The position numbers and the translations under genes were made by a program. A stretch of DNA of 64,000 bases, from positions 248,001-312,000 of the forward strand of contig CACGDY010000001.1 in NCBI GenBank assembly GCA_902571915.1, written 5' to 3'. This DNA comes from an uncultured Pelagibacteraceae bacterium. GTDB lineage: Bacteria > Pseudomonadota > Alphaproteobacteria > Pelagibacterales > Pelagibacteraceae. The notes beneath the pieces were generated by a model. The model ran no database searches. It saw only the letters and a list, made by a program, of their open reading frames with translations, and was not told where the DNA came from. Shown here piece after piece: positions 53,187 through 62,534 of the stretch (its first letter is position 1; the number at the start of each line of letters is the position of its first letter).

Positions 53187-53932
53187 TTTATTGATTTAGT
53201 ATTATTTTTTATGAATATTAAATCATCCTGTACCCAGTTTACAAATTTATATTTTTTTCGGATCATAAATTTATAAATTTCAGAATTAGTAATTTGAGAT
53301 ATGCTATTGTTATAAAATTCTTTGCTTTTTGGATTGATAAACTCAATCATTACTACTTTTGGCTTATATTTTTTGAAATTTAAACCTTTTAAAACTTTCA
53401 GTTCATTTCCCTCAACGTCAATTGATAAAAAATCAATTTCATTAATCTTTAAATCTGATTCTTTAATTATATTATCTAATGTGTTGGTTTGAATACTTTT
53501 TATTAACTTTGCACCTTTACTATTTTTTTTTGATATTGTGTTTTTTGCAGCTCTATTGTGAAAGAAATAAAGATTAGCTTTATCTTTTTTGTCTGACAAA
53601 GCCATCTTAATATTATTATCTTTTGGTCTAAAAAAATTAAACATATCTATTGAATTATAATCTAAATCTACATTAATTCCTCTCCATCCTTTTTTGTGAA
53701 GAATATAAGTATTATTATTAATAAATGGATGATGACAACCAACATCTATATAAACACCATCTTTTTTTTTTTTAAAGATATTTAGTACAATCATATCGGC
53801 TCCCCAATTAGAATAAATAATTCTTGGATATAATTTATTTTTTAAATATTGAAAGAAAAAATACAAAAGTTTGAATAAGTTTAAATTTTTAGAATATAAA
53901 AAATTATCTTTAATTTTTTCTTCAATTTTCAT
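53183..53932 (-). CDS. FkbM family methyltransferase
   Basis: DGVYIDVGCHHPFINNNTYILHKKGWRGINVD, IDFLSIDVEGNELKVLKGL. Confidence 0.88.
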   Translation of the reverse strand: MKIEEKIKDNFLYSKNLNLFKLLYFFFQYLKNKLYPRIIYSNWGADMIVLNIFKKKKDGVYIDVGCHHPFINNNTYILHKKGWRGINVDLDYNSIDMFNFFRPKDNNIKMALSDKKDKANLYFFHNRAAKNTISKKNSKGAKLIKSIQTNTLDNIIKESDLKINEIDFLSIDVEGNELKVLKGLNFKKYKPKVVMIEFINPKSKEFYNNSISQITNSEIYKFMIRKKYKFVNWVQDDLIFIKNNTKSIK

Positions 53933-56049
53933 TAATATAGTTTTGTAGAATTTCCTAAAGAAGTGTCGATTAAATATTTTGTTATTTTAAGCTCATTAAA
54001 TAACTTAAAATATTTTTTTTTACCATTAGATGCAATTTTTTTTCTTAATTTTGAATTTTTTTTATAAAACTTTAATTTTTGAGAAAGATCATCAATATTT
54101 TCATACAATATTACCTCACTATTAGTAAAAAAATCATTTAAATGGGTTTTCTTATCTATAAAAGTTAATAAACCATTACCAATCAATGATGCTATTCTAT
54201 TACTTGAGTAATATTTAGTAGGTAAACCTCTGCTCAAATTTAATCCCATTTTAGAATTAACCAATGCTTGATAAAAATTATTTCCCCAAATTGGTTCTTT
54301 ATTTTTAAATCCATAAAAATCATAATTTATATTTATTATCTTCCTTGTTAGTTTATTTAGGAATTTAATTCTGTCGTCAGTCTTGCCTTTTTTTAATGTG
54401 GCTCTATTAACACCATGACTCATTGCATAAAATAAATCCATAGCTGGTTTTAAATTAAATACATCAAAACACTCAATATTTTTATCAACAGGAACAAAGA
54501 AAAAATGTAGATTCTTTATTTTAATATTTTGCTTTTTAATTACACTTGGATCAGTAGTGATAAAGTTGTGATCAACTATATCTGAGTACATAACAATATT
54601 TTCTATATTTTTTTTTGAATAATCTAAACTTGGCATAACTGGATCTTCATTCCACTGTGAAGTAATCAAATTTTTATTTAATGACTTTATTCTATTCAAA
54701 GTTTCTGGACTGATATTATTTGTGTGTCCAAAAATAAAAAAATCTGGATTATAGTTTTTAAATGTTTCAATCAAATATTCTTGAAATCTTAAATTGGTAT
54801 CTCCAAAAACAATTGATCTATTTTGTTTCATAAAATCTCTATCACTTATTTCTAAAACATCATGACCGTTTCTTATAAAACCATTAGTAAACTTTTTTCC
54901 TATAGAAATATTGTATAGTCTATGGTTCAATTTTTGACCGGTATTATATAGATTTATTATTCTTAATTTATTTTTGATAAAATTGAGATTGAAGTTATGT
55001 ATTAATTTTTCTCTAGTACTATCAATTAATTGAGTATTTGCTCTAATAGTATGTTTTACATTCTTAAAACCTTGAGTTTGAAGTTTTTTTCTTAGATTTT
55101 CATTATTTATTAACTTTTTAAGGGCTTCATAAAGTGATTTAGAATTTAAACTATCAAGTACATAACAGTAATCTGTTGTTTCAGACAAACCTCCCCTATT
55201 TGATATAATTGTAGCACAAGCTCTTGAAGAAGATTCTAAAGCTGTTCTTCCAAAAGGTTCTTCCCATCTAGATGGAACAACAGCTATTTCAGATTTATCT
55301 AAAAATTTAAGAACTTTTTTATGTTCTAAAAAACCTAATTCAAAATGTCTCTTATGATTAATATGTGGTCTTTCTCTGCTTTCATCACCAATTGAAAAAG
55401 CTCTCCAATTCTTAAATTCATCTAAAATTTTTAAAATTGCTTCTTTATATATATCATAACCTTTAGAAACATTAAGTTTTCCAACAAATACAATATTTTT
55501 ATTTTTTCTATAAATTTTTTTTTCTTTATTAATACTTGGATAAATAACATCGGTTTTATGAATTAGTTTTCTATCTATACCTTTAAAGAATTGATTTTGT
55601 GTCCACTTACTAACAAAAATTATTTTATCAATTTTATTTAATAGATTAAGTCTTTCTGAAACTGTTTTAGAGCCTTTCATTGAAATTGGGTCATTATGAA
55701 AATATAAAATAAATTTTTGGCTCAAATATTTTTTTAGATAGTTAAAAACTAAAGGTCTATTGTGTATCTCTATTATTTCAAAGTTTTTATCTTTAATTTT
55801 AGATATAAAGTTGTCACAATATTCAATTGTAGTGCTTCTTAGTTTAGATTTTTTAAGTTTTAAAGGAACGTTTATATAATTTTTAGTAAGATAGTCTTTT
55901 TTATCAGTGTTTCCAAAAATAAAATTTTCTTTTTTAAATTTAGATTTTTTAAAAAAGTCACAAACCCATATAGCTGCAGCTTGTGCTTTTGAAAAAGTAT
56001 AATTTTCTTTATATGGAAGAATAGTTGCAATTTTAAGAATTTTTTTCAT
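53932..56049 (-). CDS. two-domain glycosyltransferase (GT4 + CgeB-like C-terminal domain)
   Basis: N-term IVFVGKLNVSKGYDIYKEAI...VVPSRWEEPFGRTALESSS; C-term SMGLNLSRGLPTKYYSSNRIASLIGNGLLTF. Confidence 0.82.
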   Translation of the reverse strand: MKKILKIATILPYKENYTFSKAQAAAIWVCDFFKKSKFKKENFIFGNTDKKDYLTKNYINVPLKLKKSKLRSTTIEYCDNFISKIKDKNFEIIEIHNRPLVFNYLKKYLSQKFILYFHNDPISMKGSKTVSERLNLLNKIDKIIFVSKWTQNQFFKGIDRKLIHKTDVIYPSINKEKKIYRKNKNIVFVGKLNVSKGYDIYKEAILKILDEFKNWRAFSIGDESRERPHINHKRHFELGFLEHKKVLKFLDKSEIAVVPSRWEEPFGRTALESSSRACATIISNRGGLSETTDYCYVLDSLNSKSLYEALKKLINNENLRKKLQTQGFKNVKHTIRANTQLIDSTREKLIHNFNLNFIKNKLRIINLYNTGQKLNHRLYNISIGKKFTNGFIRNGHDVLEISDRDFMKQNRSIVFGDTNLRFQEYLIETFKNYNPDFFIFGHTNNISPETLNRIKSLNKNLITSQWNEDPVMPSLDYSKKNIENIVMYSDIVDHNFITTDPSVIKKQNIKIKNLHFFFVPVDKNIECFDVFNLKPAMDLFYAMSHGVNRATLKKGKTDDRIKFLNKLTRKIININYDFYGFKNKEPIWGNNFYQALVNSKMGLNLSRGLPTKYYSSNRIASLIGNGLLTFIDKKTHLNDFFTNSEVILYENIDDLSQKLKFYKKNSKLRKKIASNGKKKYFKLFNELKITKYLIDTSLGNSTKLY

Positions 56050-56296
56050 TGAATTTATCAGTAATCAATTTCCTTAATTTTCTATTATTTTTGAGTCTAT
56101 ATTCATTTTTCATTGCAACGCTCTTTTTAATATATTTTTTTTTATATATTAATTTCCAATTATAACCTTTTGTTGATTTAGCACCCTTGTTCTCATTATG
56201 AGCTTTTAATCTTTTTTTTAAATCTATAGTGTATCCAACATAAGTTTTTTTTTTATGTTTAGTAGTGCTAAGTAGCATGTACACATAAAATGACAT
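56033..56296 (-). CDS. GIY-YIG domain nuclease (UPF0213-like)
   Basis: FYVYMLLST...KTYVGYTIDLKKRLKAHNENKGAKSTKGYNWKLIY. Confidence 0.88.
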   Translation of the reverse strand: MSFYVYMLLSTTKHKKKTYVGYTIDLKKRLKAHNENKGAKSTKGYNWKLIYKKKYIKKSVAMKNEYRLKNNRKLRKLITDKFNEKNS

Positions 56297-56301
56297 AATA
56301 A

Positions 56302-56376
56302 TGGCGGTCCCTAGGGGAATCGAACCCCTCTTTCGAGGATGAAAACCACGTGTCCTAACCGATAGACGAAGGGACC
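56302..56376 (-). tRNA. tRNA-Glu (anticodon TTC)
   Basis: GGTCCCTTCGTCTATCGGTTAGGACACGTGGTTTTCATCCTCGAAAGAGGGGTTCGATTCCCCTAGGGACCGCCA. Confidence 0.95.
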
Positions 56377-56418
56377 AAATTTCTGCTTTTTATTGTAAAA
56401 TACTGTTTTTATCAAGTG

Positions 56419-57372
56419 TTATTCGGTTGCATTAATCTTTTGTCTAATTTGGATTTTTTTTTTTAAACCAGTTGATTTATGCGTAATTAAGGTTTCAGTA
56501 ATGTAATCACCATCAACTGAATTAATACCTGAAACAAGATCACCTGTTGTAATACCTGTTGCACAAAAGATTGAGTCTCCTTTAATTAATTCATTTAAAA
56601 AATATTTTTTATCAAGATCATTAATACCCATTTTTCTTGCTCTATCTTTGTCTTTTTTATTATCAAATAAAAATCTTCCCTGAAAAAAACAACCATATGC
56701 ATCTAAAGCTGAAGCAGCTAAAATACCTTCTGGACCTCCGCCAACACCCAAAAATATATCTACATTATATTTTTTATCTGTGACTAGTAAGGCTCCTGAA
56801 ACATCTCCATCAGAAATAAACTTTATTTTCACATTAAGATTCTTCAATTCTTCAATAATTTTTTTATGTCTTGGTCGATCTAAAATACAAGCAGTCAAAT
56901 TTTCAGGTTGTGTATTTTTAAAATCTGCGAGATTATTTATATTTTTTTCTATACTATAATCTAGATCGATAATTCCATTTTTAGGAACATTAGCTGAAAT
57001 TTTATTCATGTAAGTTTCTGGAGCACCAAATAAATTTGATTTTTCAGCAACTGAAATGACTGATAAAGCGCCAGGTAAATTATTAGCTGCAAAATTGGTT
57101 CCCTCCAGGGGATCAACTGCAATATCTAACTCCAAACCAGAATTTGTGCCAAGAGTTTCACCAATATAAAGCATTGGAGCTTTGTCAAGTTCTCCTTCTC
57201 CAATTACTATTGTACCTTTTATATTTAGCTTATTTAGTTCTGATCTCATCATGTCTACTGCTGCTTTATCAGCAGCAACCTTATCTTTCTTTCCAACAAA
57301 TTTAAAAGAAGATAGTGCAGCTTGAACAGTTACATTCAAAAATAGTTTTTCATATTTTTTATCTAAAGACAT
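56419..57372 (-). CDS. glpX: class II fructose-1,6-bisphosphatase (GlpX)
   Basis: VIGEGELDKAPMLYIGE, DIAVDPLEGTNF, LGVGGGPEGILAASAL. Confidence 0.95.
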   Translation of the reverse strand: MSLDKKYEKLFLNVTVQAALSSFKFVGKKDKVAADKAAVDMMRSELNKLNIKGTIVIGEGELDKAPMLYIGETLGTNSGLELDIAVDPLEGTNFAANNLPGALSVISVAEKSNLFGAPETYMNKISANVPKNGIIDLDYSIEKNINNLADFKNTQPENLTACILDRPRHKKIIEELKNLNVKIKFISDGDVSGALLVTDKKYNVDIFLGVGGGPEGILAASALDAYGCFFQGRFLFDNKKDKDRARKMGINDLDKKYFLNELIKGDSIFCATGITTGDLVSGINSVDGDYITETLITHKSTGLKKKIQIRQKINATE

Positions 57373-58364
57373 TACTTGGCAGTTTCTAAAACAGAATTTT
57401 TTTCAAGCCTAGTTTCAAATTCTCTTAATCTTTTCCAAACAGAGATTAACTCCACAATTATAGGCCAACTTCTAACTAAATATTGAAGAGAAGTTTCAAC
57501 TCTTCCGAATGCTCTGATAATTTGTTGAACAAAACCTAAAGTTATTGCACCAGTTACTATTGTTGGTGCTAATGCTAAGTAAGGAACAATAACCATACCT
57601 TGCAAATAGCTCCATTTAACAGCATTAAAATAAAGGTAATGAAAATACATCTTATAATGAATTTTTCTTACTCCCCCATAAAGATCGGTTATTTTTTCAG
57701 GTTTAGCACTTTCCTTAAAATCTTCACCCAAAACTAGTTCTTTTCTGTATGCAGCTTCCTCTTTTTGAATATCATATTCAATTCCTGGAAGTTTAATTCC
57801 AACACTTGCTAACAACACTGTTCCTCCTAGTGCCGAAATAATCGCTACCCATACTAAAGCATGTTCAACTTCTCCAATCCACGGAAGCACGGTAATACTT
57901 TTCGATAAACCCCACAGAATTGGAGTAAATGCAATTAATGTCATTAAACTCCTTAATAATTCTGCACCTAACCCTTCCATAATTCTCGCAAACTTTAATG
58001 TATCTTCTTGTACTCTTTGTGAAGCCCCTTCTATTGATGAAGCATCATTCCATTTATCATGGTAAAAATCTGCCATAGCTGTTCTCCACCTAAAAGTCCA
58101 ATGACTTGTAAAATAATCACTAAAAATAACGACCAAAATATAAACAGCTGCAATTTTTGCAAAAGTGAAAAGGTATGCAATAAAATCCTTTTCAGATACA
58201 GAATTTGGTTCAGTTAATGCTTTTTGTAAAGTATCATAAAATTCACCAAACCATTCGTTTATTCTAACATCTAATTGAACTTGATACCATGTTGCTAAAA
58301 GAATTAATAAAGTGCCACCTATGCTCCATAGATACCATTTTCTTTGAGTAAAAAATTTAAACAT
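57372..58364 (-). CDS. SbmA/BacA-like peptide transporter
   Basis: WYQVQLDVRINEWFGEFYDTLQKAL, FTSHWTFRWRTAMADFYHDKW, EGASQRVQEDTLKFARIMEGLG. Confidence 0.9.
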   Translation of the reverse strand: MFKFFTQRKWYLWSIGGTLLILLATWYQVQLDVRINEWFGEFYDTLQKALTEPNSVSEKDFIAYLFTFAKIAAVYILVVIFSDYFTSHWTFRWRTAMADFYHDKWNDASSIEGASQRVQEDTLKFARIMEGLGAELLRSLMTLIAFTPILWGLSKSITVLPWIGEVEHALVWVAIISALGGTVLLASVGIKLPGIEYDIQKEEAAYRKELVLGEDFKESAKPEKITDLYGGVRKIHYKMYFHYLYFNAVKWSYLQGMVIVPYLALAPTIVTGAITLGFVQQIIRAFGRVETSLQYLVRSWPIIVELISVWKRLREFETRLEKNSVLETAK

Positions 58365-58371
58365 ATATCAA

Positions 58372-58653
58372 TTACTTTAAAAAATTATCAGCGTAAGATT
58401 TTTTTACTATTCTTCTTTTTTTTGGCTCGATAATTTCAAAATCGATTTTTTTCTTTTTCGCATAATTTATAGCTAATTCTTTAGTTGAAAATTTTAATTT
58501 AAGCTCACTATAAGTATCATTTGAACTTTCCCAGCCCATTAAAGGATTTTTAGTTGGATCATTAATCTCATATTCTAAAATCCATTTATTAGATTTGCCT
58601 AAACCTGACTGCATAGAGCTTTTATTGGGTATATAAATTTTAGCTTTTTTCAT
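58372..58653 (-). CDS. NADH dehydrogenase accessory subunit, NDUFS4-like (ETC complex I family)
   Basis: AKIYIPNKSSMQSGLGKSNKWILEYE...PLMGWESSNDTYSELKLKFSTKELAINYAKKKKIDFEI. Confidence 0.87.
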   Translation of the reverse strand: MKKAKIYIPNKSSMQSGLGKSNKWILEYEINDPTKNPLMGWESSNDTYSELKLKFSTKELAINYAKKKKIDFEIIEPKKRRIVKKSYADNFLK

Positions 58654-58658
58654 AATGG

Positions 58659-58735
<77 letters not shown>

Positions 58736-58827
58736 AGTGACTTACTAATACAGCACTTAATGAATATTTCAAAGTATAAAGATACTATAATAAAGCTTAT
58801 TTCTTCAGAATCTGTTATATAAAATAT

Positions 58828-59289
58828 ATGATTATTGAATGTGTAAATTGTCCCAAAAAATTCAATATAGACTCCAATTTAATACCAACACAAGGCCGGA
58901 CATTGCGATGTGGAGTTTGTAATCATGTCTGGTTTTATAAAAAAAATCTGGAAATTAAAGTAGACTCTGCCCACTCAAAAAATGATACCTCTTTAGAAGT
59001 ATTTAAAAGAACAGAAAATTTTAAAAAACAAAATCTAAAATCTCAAAAAAAACAAAAAAATAGAGAATTTGAAGTAGTAGAATATAAAGCTAAAAAGAAA
59101 CTTAATTTCACAAAAATTTTAAATTATATTTTAGTTTTTATAATTTCGTTTATTGCTGTTATTGTCATTATTGATACTTTTAAATCATTTTTCTTTAATT
59201 ATTTTCCGAAACTAGAATTAATTTTATTTCATTTATTTGAAACTCTAAAAGATATAAATTTATTTATAAAAGATTTATTTAAACAATGA
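58828..59289 (+). CDS. zinc-ribbon (MJ0042-type) domain membrane protein
   Basis: ECVNCPKKFNIDSNLIPTQGRTLRCGVCNHVWFY; one TM helix. Confidence 0.8.
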   Translation: MIIECVNCPKKFNIDSNLIPTQGRTLRCGVCNHVWFYKKNLEIKVDSAHSKNDTSLEVFKRTENFKKQNLKSQKKQKNREFEVVEYKAKKKLNFTKILNYILVFIISFIAVIVIIDTFKSFFFNYFPKLELILFHLFETLKDINLFIKDLFKQ

Positions 59290-60458
59290 TTAATTATATA
59301 TCTAAGCCTTTTAAGTGGTTTTTTAAACTTGAGTCATCAAGTGGTCTGGTATTACTCTTTGCTGCAATTTTAGCTTTATTTATAAGTAATTCCAATTATG
59401 CTGATATGTATTTTTCAACATTAAATAAATATCTTTTTATTGGAATAAATAATTTTGGATTAAAACTATCTGTTATTCATTGGATAAATGATGCTCTAAT
59501 GGCAATTTTCTTTTTTTTTGTAACATTAGAAATTAAAAGAGAATTTTTACAAGGCGAATTATCTAATATTAAACAAGCATTACTACCAATAATTGGTGCT
59601 ATAGGTGGAATGCTAGTCCCTGCTTTGGTTTATGTCTATATAAATTTTGGTGATGTTGAAACATTAAACGGCTGGGCAATACCATCTGCTACTGATATAG
59701 CTTTTTCACTTGGAGTTCTTTCGCTATTAGGAAAAAGAGTACCATTATCTTTAAAAGTTTTTTTGACAGCTTTAGCTATTATTGACGATTTGGGAGCTAT
59801 TCTTATAATTGCTATATTTTATTCCGGTGATTTAAGTATTAAATATTTATTACTAATGTTTGGAGCATTTATTTTATTAATAATAATAAATAGATTTGAT
59901 ATTAAAAAATTTTTACCATATTTATTAGTTGGTTTATTTTTATGGGACTTCACGCATAATTCAGGAATTCACGCAACGATAGCTGGTGTTTTACTAGCTT
60001 TAACAATTCCACATAGAAAAAAAGAAAAAGACTATTCTTTATTGATTAATATAGAACATAAAATAAGTCCCTATGTTGCATTTGGGATTATGCCTCTATT
60101 TGCTTTTGCAAATGCTGGTGTTTCACTCGAAGGTTTATCATTTAATACTCTATTAGATAAAGTTCCTCTTGGTATAGTTTTAGGTTTATTTTTAGGAAAA
60201 CAATTAGGTGTTTTCATATTTTCATACATATCAATAAAATTAAAGATTGCTCAAATGCCAAATAATTCGAATTGGTATAATTTTTATGGCGTTGGAGTTT
60301 TAACAGGAATAGGTTTTACTATGAGTTTATTTGTTGGAAATTTAGCTTTTGTTGACAATATACAATATATGGACGGTGTAAAAATAGGAGTTTTAACTGG
60401 GTCATTATTATCCACTTTATTTGGATACTTCTTGATATTACTTACTCCAAACAAATAA
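59286..60458 (+). CDS. nhaA: Na+/H+ antiporter NhaA
   Basis: ESSSGLVLLFAAILALFISNS, WAIPSATDIAFSLGVLSLLG, LAIIDDLGAILIIAIFY. Confidence 0.97.
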   Translation: MINYISKPFKWFFKLESSSGLVLLFAAILALFISNSNYADMYFSTLNKYLFIGINNFGLKLSVIHWINDALMAIFFFFVTLEIKREFLQGELSNIKQALLPIIGAIGGMLVPALVYVYINFGDVETLNGWAIPSATDIAFSLGVLSLLGKRVPLSLKVFLTALAIIDDLGAILIIAIFYSGDLSIKYLLLMFGAFILLIIINRFDIKKFLPYLLVGLFLWDFTHNSGIHATIAGVLLALTIPHRKKEKDYSLLINIEHKISPYVAFGIMPLFAFANAGVSLEGLSFNTLLDKVPLGIVLGLFLGKQLGVFIFSYISIKLKIAQMPNNSNWYNFYGVGVLTGIGFTMSLFVGNLAFVDNIQYMDGVKIGVLTGSLLSTLFGYFLILLTPNK

Positions 60459-60465
60459 ACCAATA

Positions 60466-61005
60466 ATGAAAAAGTTAATCACTATTTTAATTTTTATGTT
60501 TTTTTTTAACAACTCTGTAAAAGCTAACTACGATAAAGTCTTTTATGACTTTAAGATTAAAAGTATCTCAGGTGAGAGTATAAATCTTTCAAAATACAAA
60601 AATAAAGTAATATTAGTTGTTAATACTGCAAGTTATTGTGGTTTCACAAAACAATACAGTGATTTACAAGACTTATGGCAAAAGTATAAATCTAAAGGTC
60701 TGGTAGTATTAGGGATACCATCAAATTCATTTAATCAAGAAAAAAATCTTGACTCAGAAGTTAAAAAATTTTGTGAAGTAAACTTTGATATAGATTTTCC
60801 GTTAACAACTATTACTGATGTGAAAGGTAAAAATGCTCATGAAATATATAAATGGGCAGAAAAAAACTATGGTAAATCTGCTATACCAAAATGGAATTTT
60901 TATAAAATTTTGATCAATAAAGAAGGTAAAATAGAAGATACTTATTCCTCATTTACAAATCCAAATTCAGATAAAATATTAAAAAAAATAGAAAAAATAC
61001 TATAA
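60466..61005 (+). CDS. glutathione peroxidase family protein (secreted, Cys type)
   Basis: VNTASYCGFTKQYSDLQDLW, GIPSNSFNQE, KWNFYKILINKEGKI; N-terminal signal peptide. Confidence 0.93.
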   Translation: MKKLITILIFMFFFNNSVKANYDKVFYDFKIKSISGESINLSKYKNKVILVVNTASYCGFTKQYSDLQDLWQKYKSKGLVVLGIPSNSFNQEKNLDSEVKKFCEVNFDIDFPLTTITDVKGKNAHEIYKWAEKNYGKSAIPKWNFYKILINKEGKIEDTYSSFTNPNSDKILKKIEKIL

Positions 61006-61770
61006 GTTTATTGTCAAACCATCATACGCAGGAATAATATTTTTCGGTAATTGAGCTTTGAGTTCATTATAATCTAAATTATTATGCATATTAGTAAGTA
61101 TCGCCTTTTTTGGAGAAAATTCTTTAATTAGTTTCAATGACTCCTTGAAACCTAAATGAGATGGATGAGTTTCATACCATAAACAATCTATTATGAGATA
61201 TTTAAGATTTCTAAAAAATTTAAAATCTTTTTTATCAATCATGCTCACATCACTAATATAAGCTAAAGATTTGTTAAATATATAGCAAATACTATTAACG
61301 CTACCATGCCTTACTTTTATAGATCTAATATTAACTTTTTGTTTTTTTTTTTTAAAATTAAGTACTTTTTTAACTGAATTGAGTGATAAAATAGCAGGAT
61401 ACTCTTTTGAAATATTTTTAAAACAATAACTAAAAGTTTTTTTTAAATATTTAGAAGTATCTTTATCAGCATATACTTGTATTTTTTTTTGGCTTTTTAT
61501 ATAAAAAATTCTCAAATCGTTAATCCCATGTGTTTGATCAGCATGCATATGTGAATATAAAACCTTGTCAATTTTTTTAATATCATTTTTAATTAATTGT
61601 GTTCTTAATTCTGGAGAGGTATCGATCAAGATATTCATATCATTTAATTTAAGTAATGCAGAACATCTTGATCTATAATTTTTCTTATTATTAGGGTTAC
61701 ATTTTCCAAAAAATCCATCAGCTCTAGGAACTCCCATAGAACTTCCACAACCTAGTATGATAAACTTCAT
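61000..61770 (-). CDS. MBL-fold metallohydrolase (PhnP-like)
   Basis: GCGSSMGVPR, YSHMHADQTHGINDLR, LTNMHNNLDY. Confidence 0.88.
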   Translation of the reverse strand: MKFIILGCGSSMGVPRADGFFGKCNPNNKKNYRSRCSALLKLNDMNILIDTSPELRTQLIKNDIKKIDKVLYSHMHADQTHGINDLRIFYIKSQKKIQVYADKDTSKYLKKTFSYCFKNISKEYPAILSLNSVKKVLNFKKKKQKVNIRSIKVRHGSVNSICYIFNKSLAYISDVSMIDKKDFKFFRNLKYLIIDCLWYETHPSHLGFKESLKLIKEFSPKKAILTNMHNNLDYNELKAQLPKNIIPAYDGLTINL

Positions 61771-62534
61771 AATCTAAAATTAAAAAGATTATTGAAGTTT
61801 TTAGATGTGTGATCCATTATCTCAGAGACTTGAACATTTCTTATCAACGCTAATTTTTCAGCTGTATATTTTATAAAAGAGGGTTCATTTTTTTTTCCTC
61901 TATTTGGTTCAGGAGATAAAAAAGGACTGTCAGTTTCAATTAAAATTCTCTCTTTATCTATAATCTTAAAAGTTTCTTGAAGATCTGTGCTTTTCTTAAA
62001 GGTGATGATGCCACTTGCAGAGAAATAGGCATCAAATTCCATTAATTTCTTTGCAAATTCTTTTGATCCTGTGAAACAATGCATCAATACTTTAACATTT
62101 GAGTTTTTATAATCTTTTAAAATATTATAAGTCTCAATTTCTGCACTTCTAGAATGAATAATCAAAGGATAATTTAATTTAATAGAGGCCTCTATATGTT
62201 TATTAAAACTATCAATTTGATTTTTTTTTATACTATTCTCATAGTAAAAATCTAAACCTGTCTCTCCTATCCCAATAATCTTTTTATGTTTTTTGACATT
62301 TTCAAAAATATATTCTTTGGTAATTATATCGTTATTTGTTTCATGAGGATGAATACCAATAGTTCCATAAATCATCGGATCTATTTCAACTATCTTTTTT
62401 ATTTTTTCAAAACTTTTAAAGCTAGTTGAAATAGTTAAAATTTTCTTTAATCCTGATTTTTTTGATCTCTTAATAACTTTATCAATATTAGAAAAAAGCG
62501 GTTCATGATCTAAATGGCAATGCGAATCAATCAT
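61767..62534 (-). CDS. tatD: TatD family hydrolase
   Basis: MIDSHCHLDH, GIHPHE, GIGETGLDFYY, ILIETDSPFLSPEPNRGKKNEPSF. Confidence 0.95.
   Translation of the reverse strand: MIDSHCHLDHEPLFSNIDKVIKRSKKSGLKKILTISTSFKSFEKIKKIVEIDPMIYGTIGIHPHETNNDIITKEYIFENVKKHKKIIGIGETGLDFYYENSIKKNQIDSFNKHIEASIKLNYPLIIHSRSAEIETYNILKDYKNSNVKVLMHCFTGSKEFAKKLMEFDAYFSASGIITFKKSTDLQETFKIIDKERILIETDSPFLSPEPNRGKKNEPSFIKYTAEKLALIRNVQVSEIMDHTSKNFNNLFNFRL

Noticed and set aside
56302-56376. Integration duplicate (att) of the tRNA-Glu 3' end elsewhere in the island
   Set aside because: I only found an 8-mer match (ATGGCGGT) inside the RNA candidate near 49640; too short to claim an attachment repeat.
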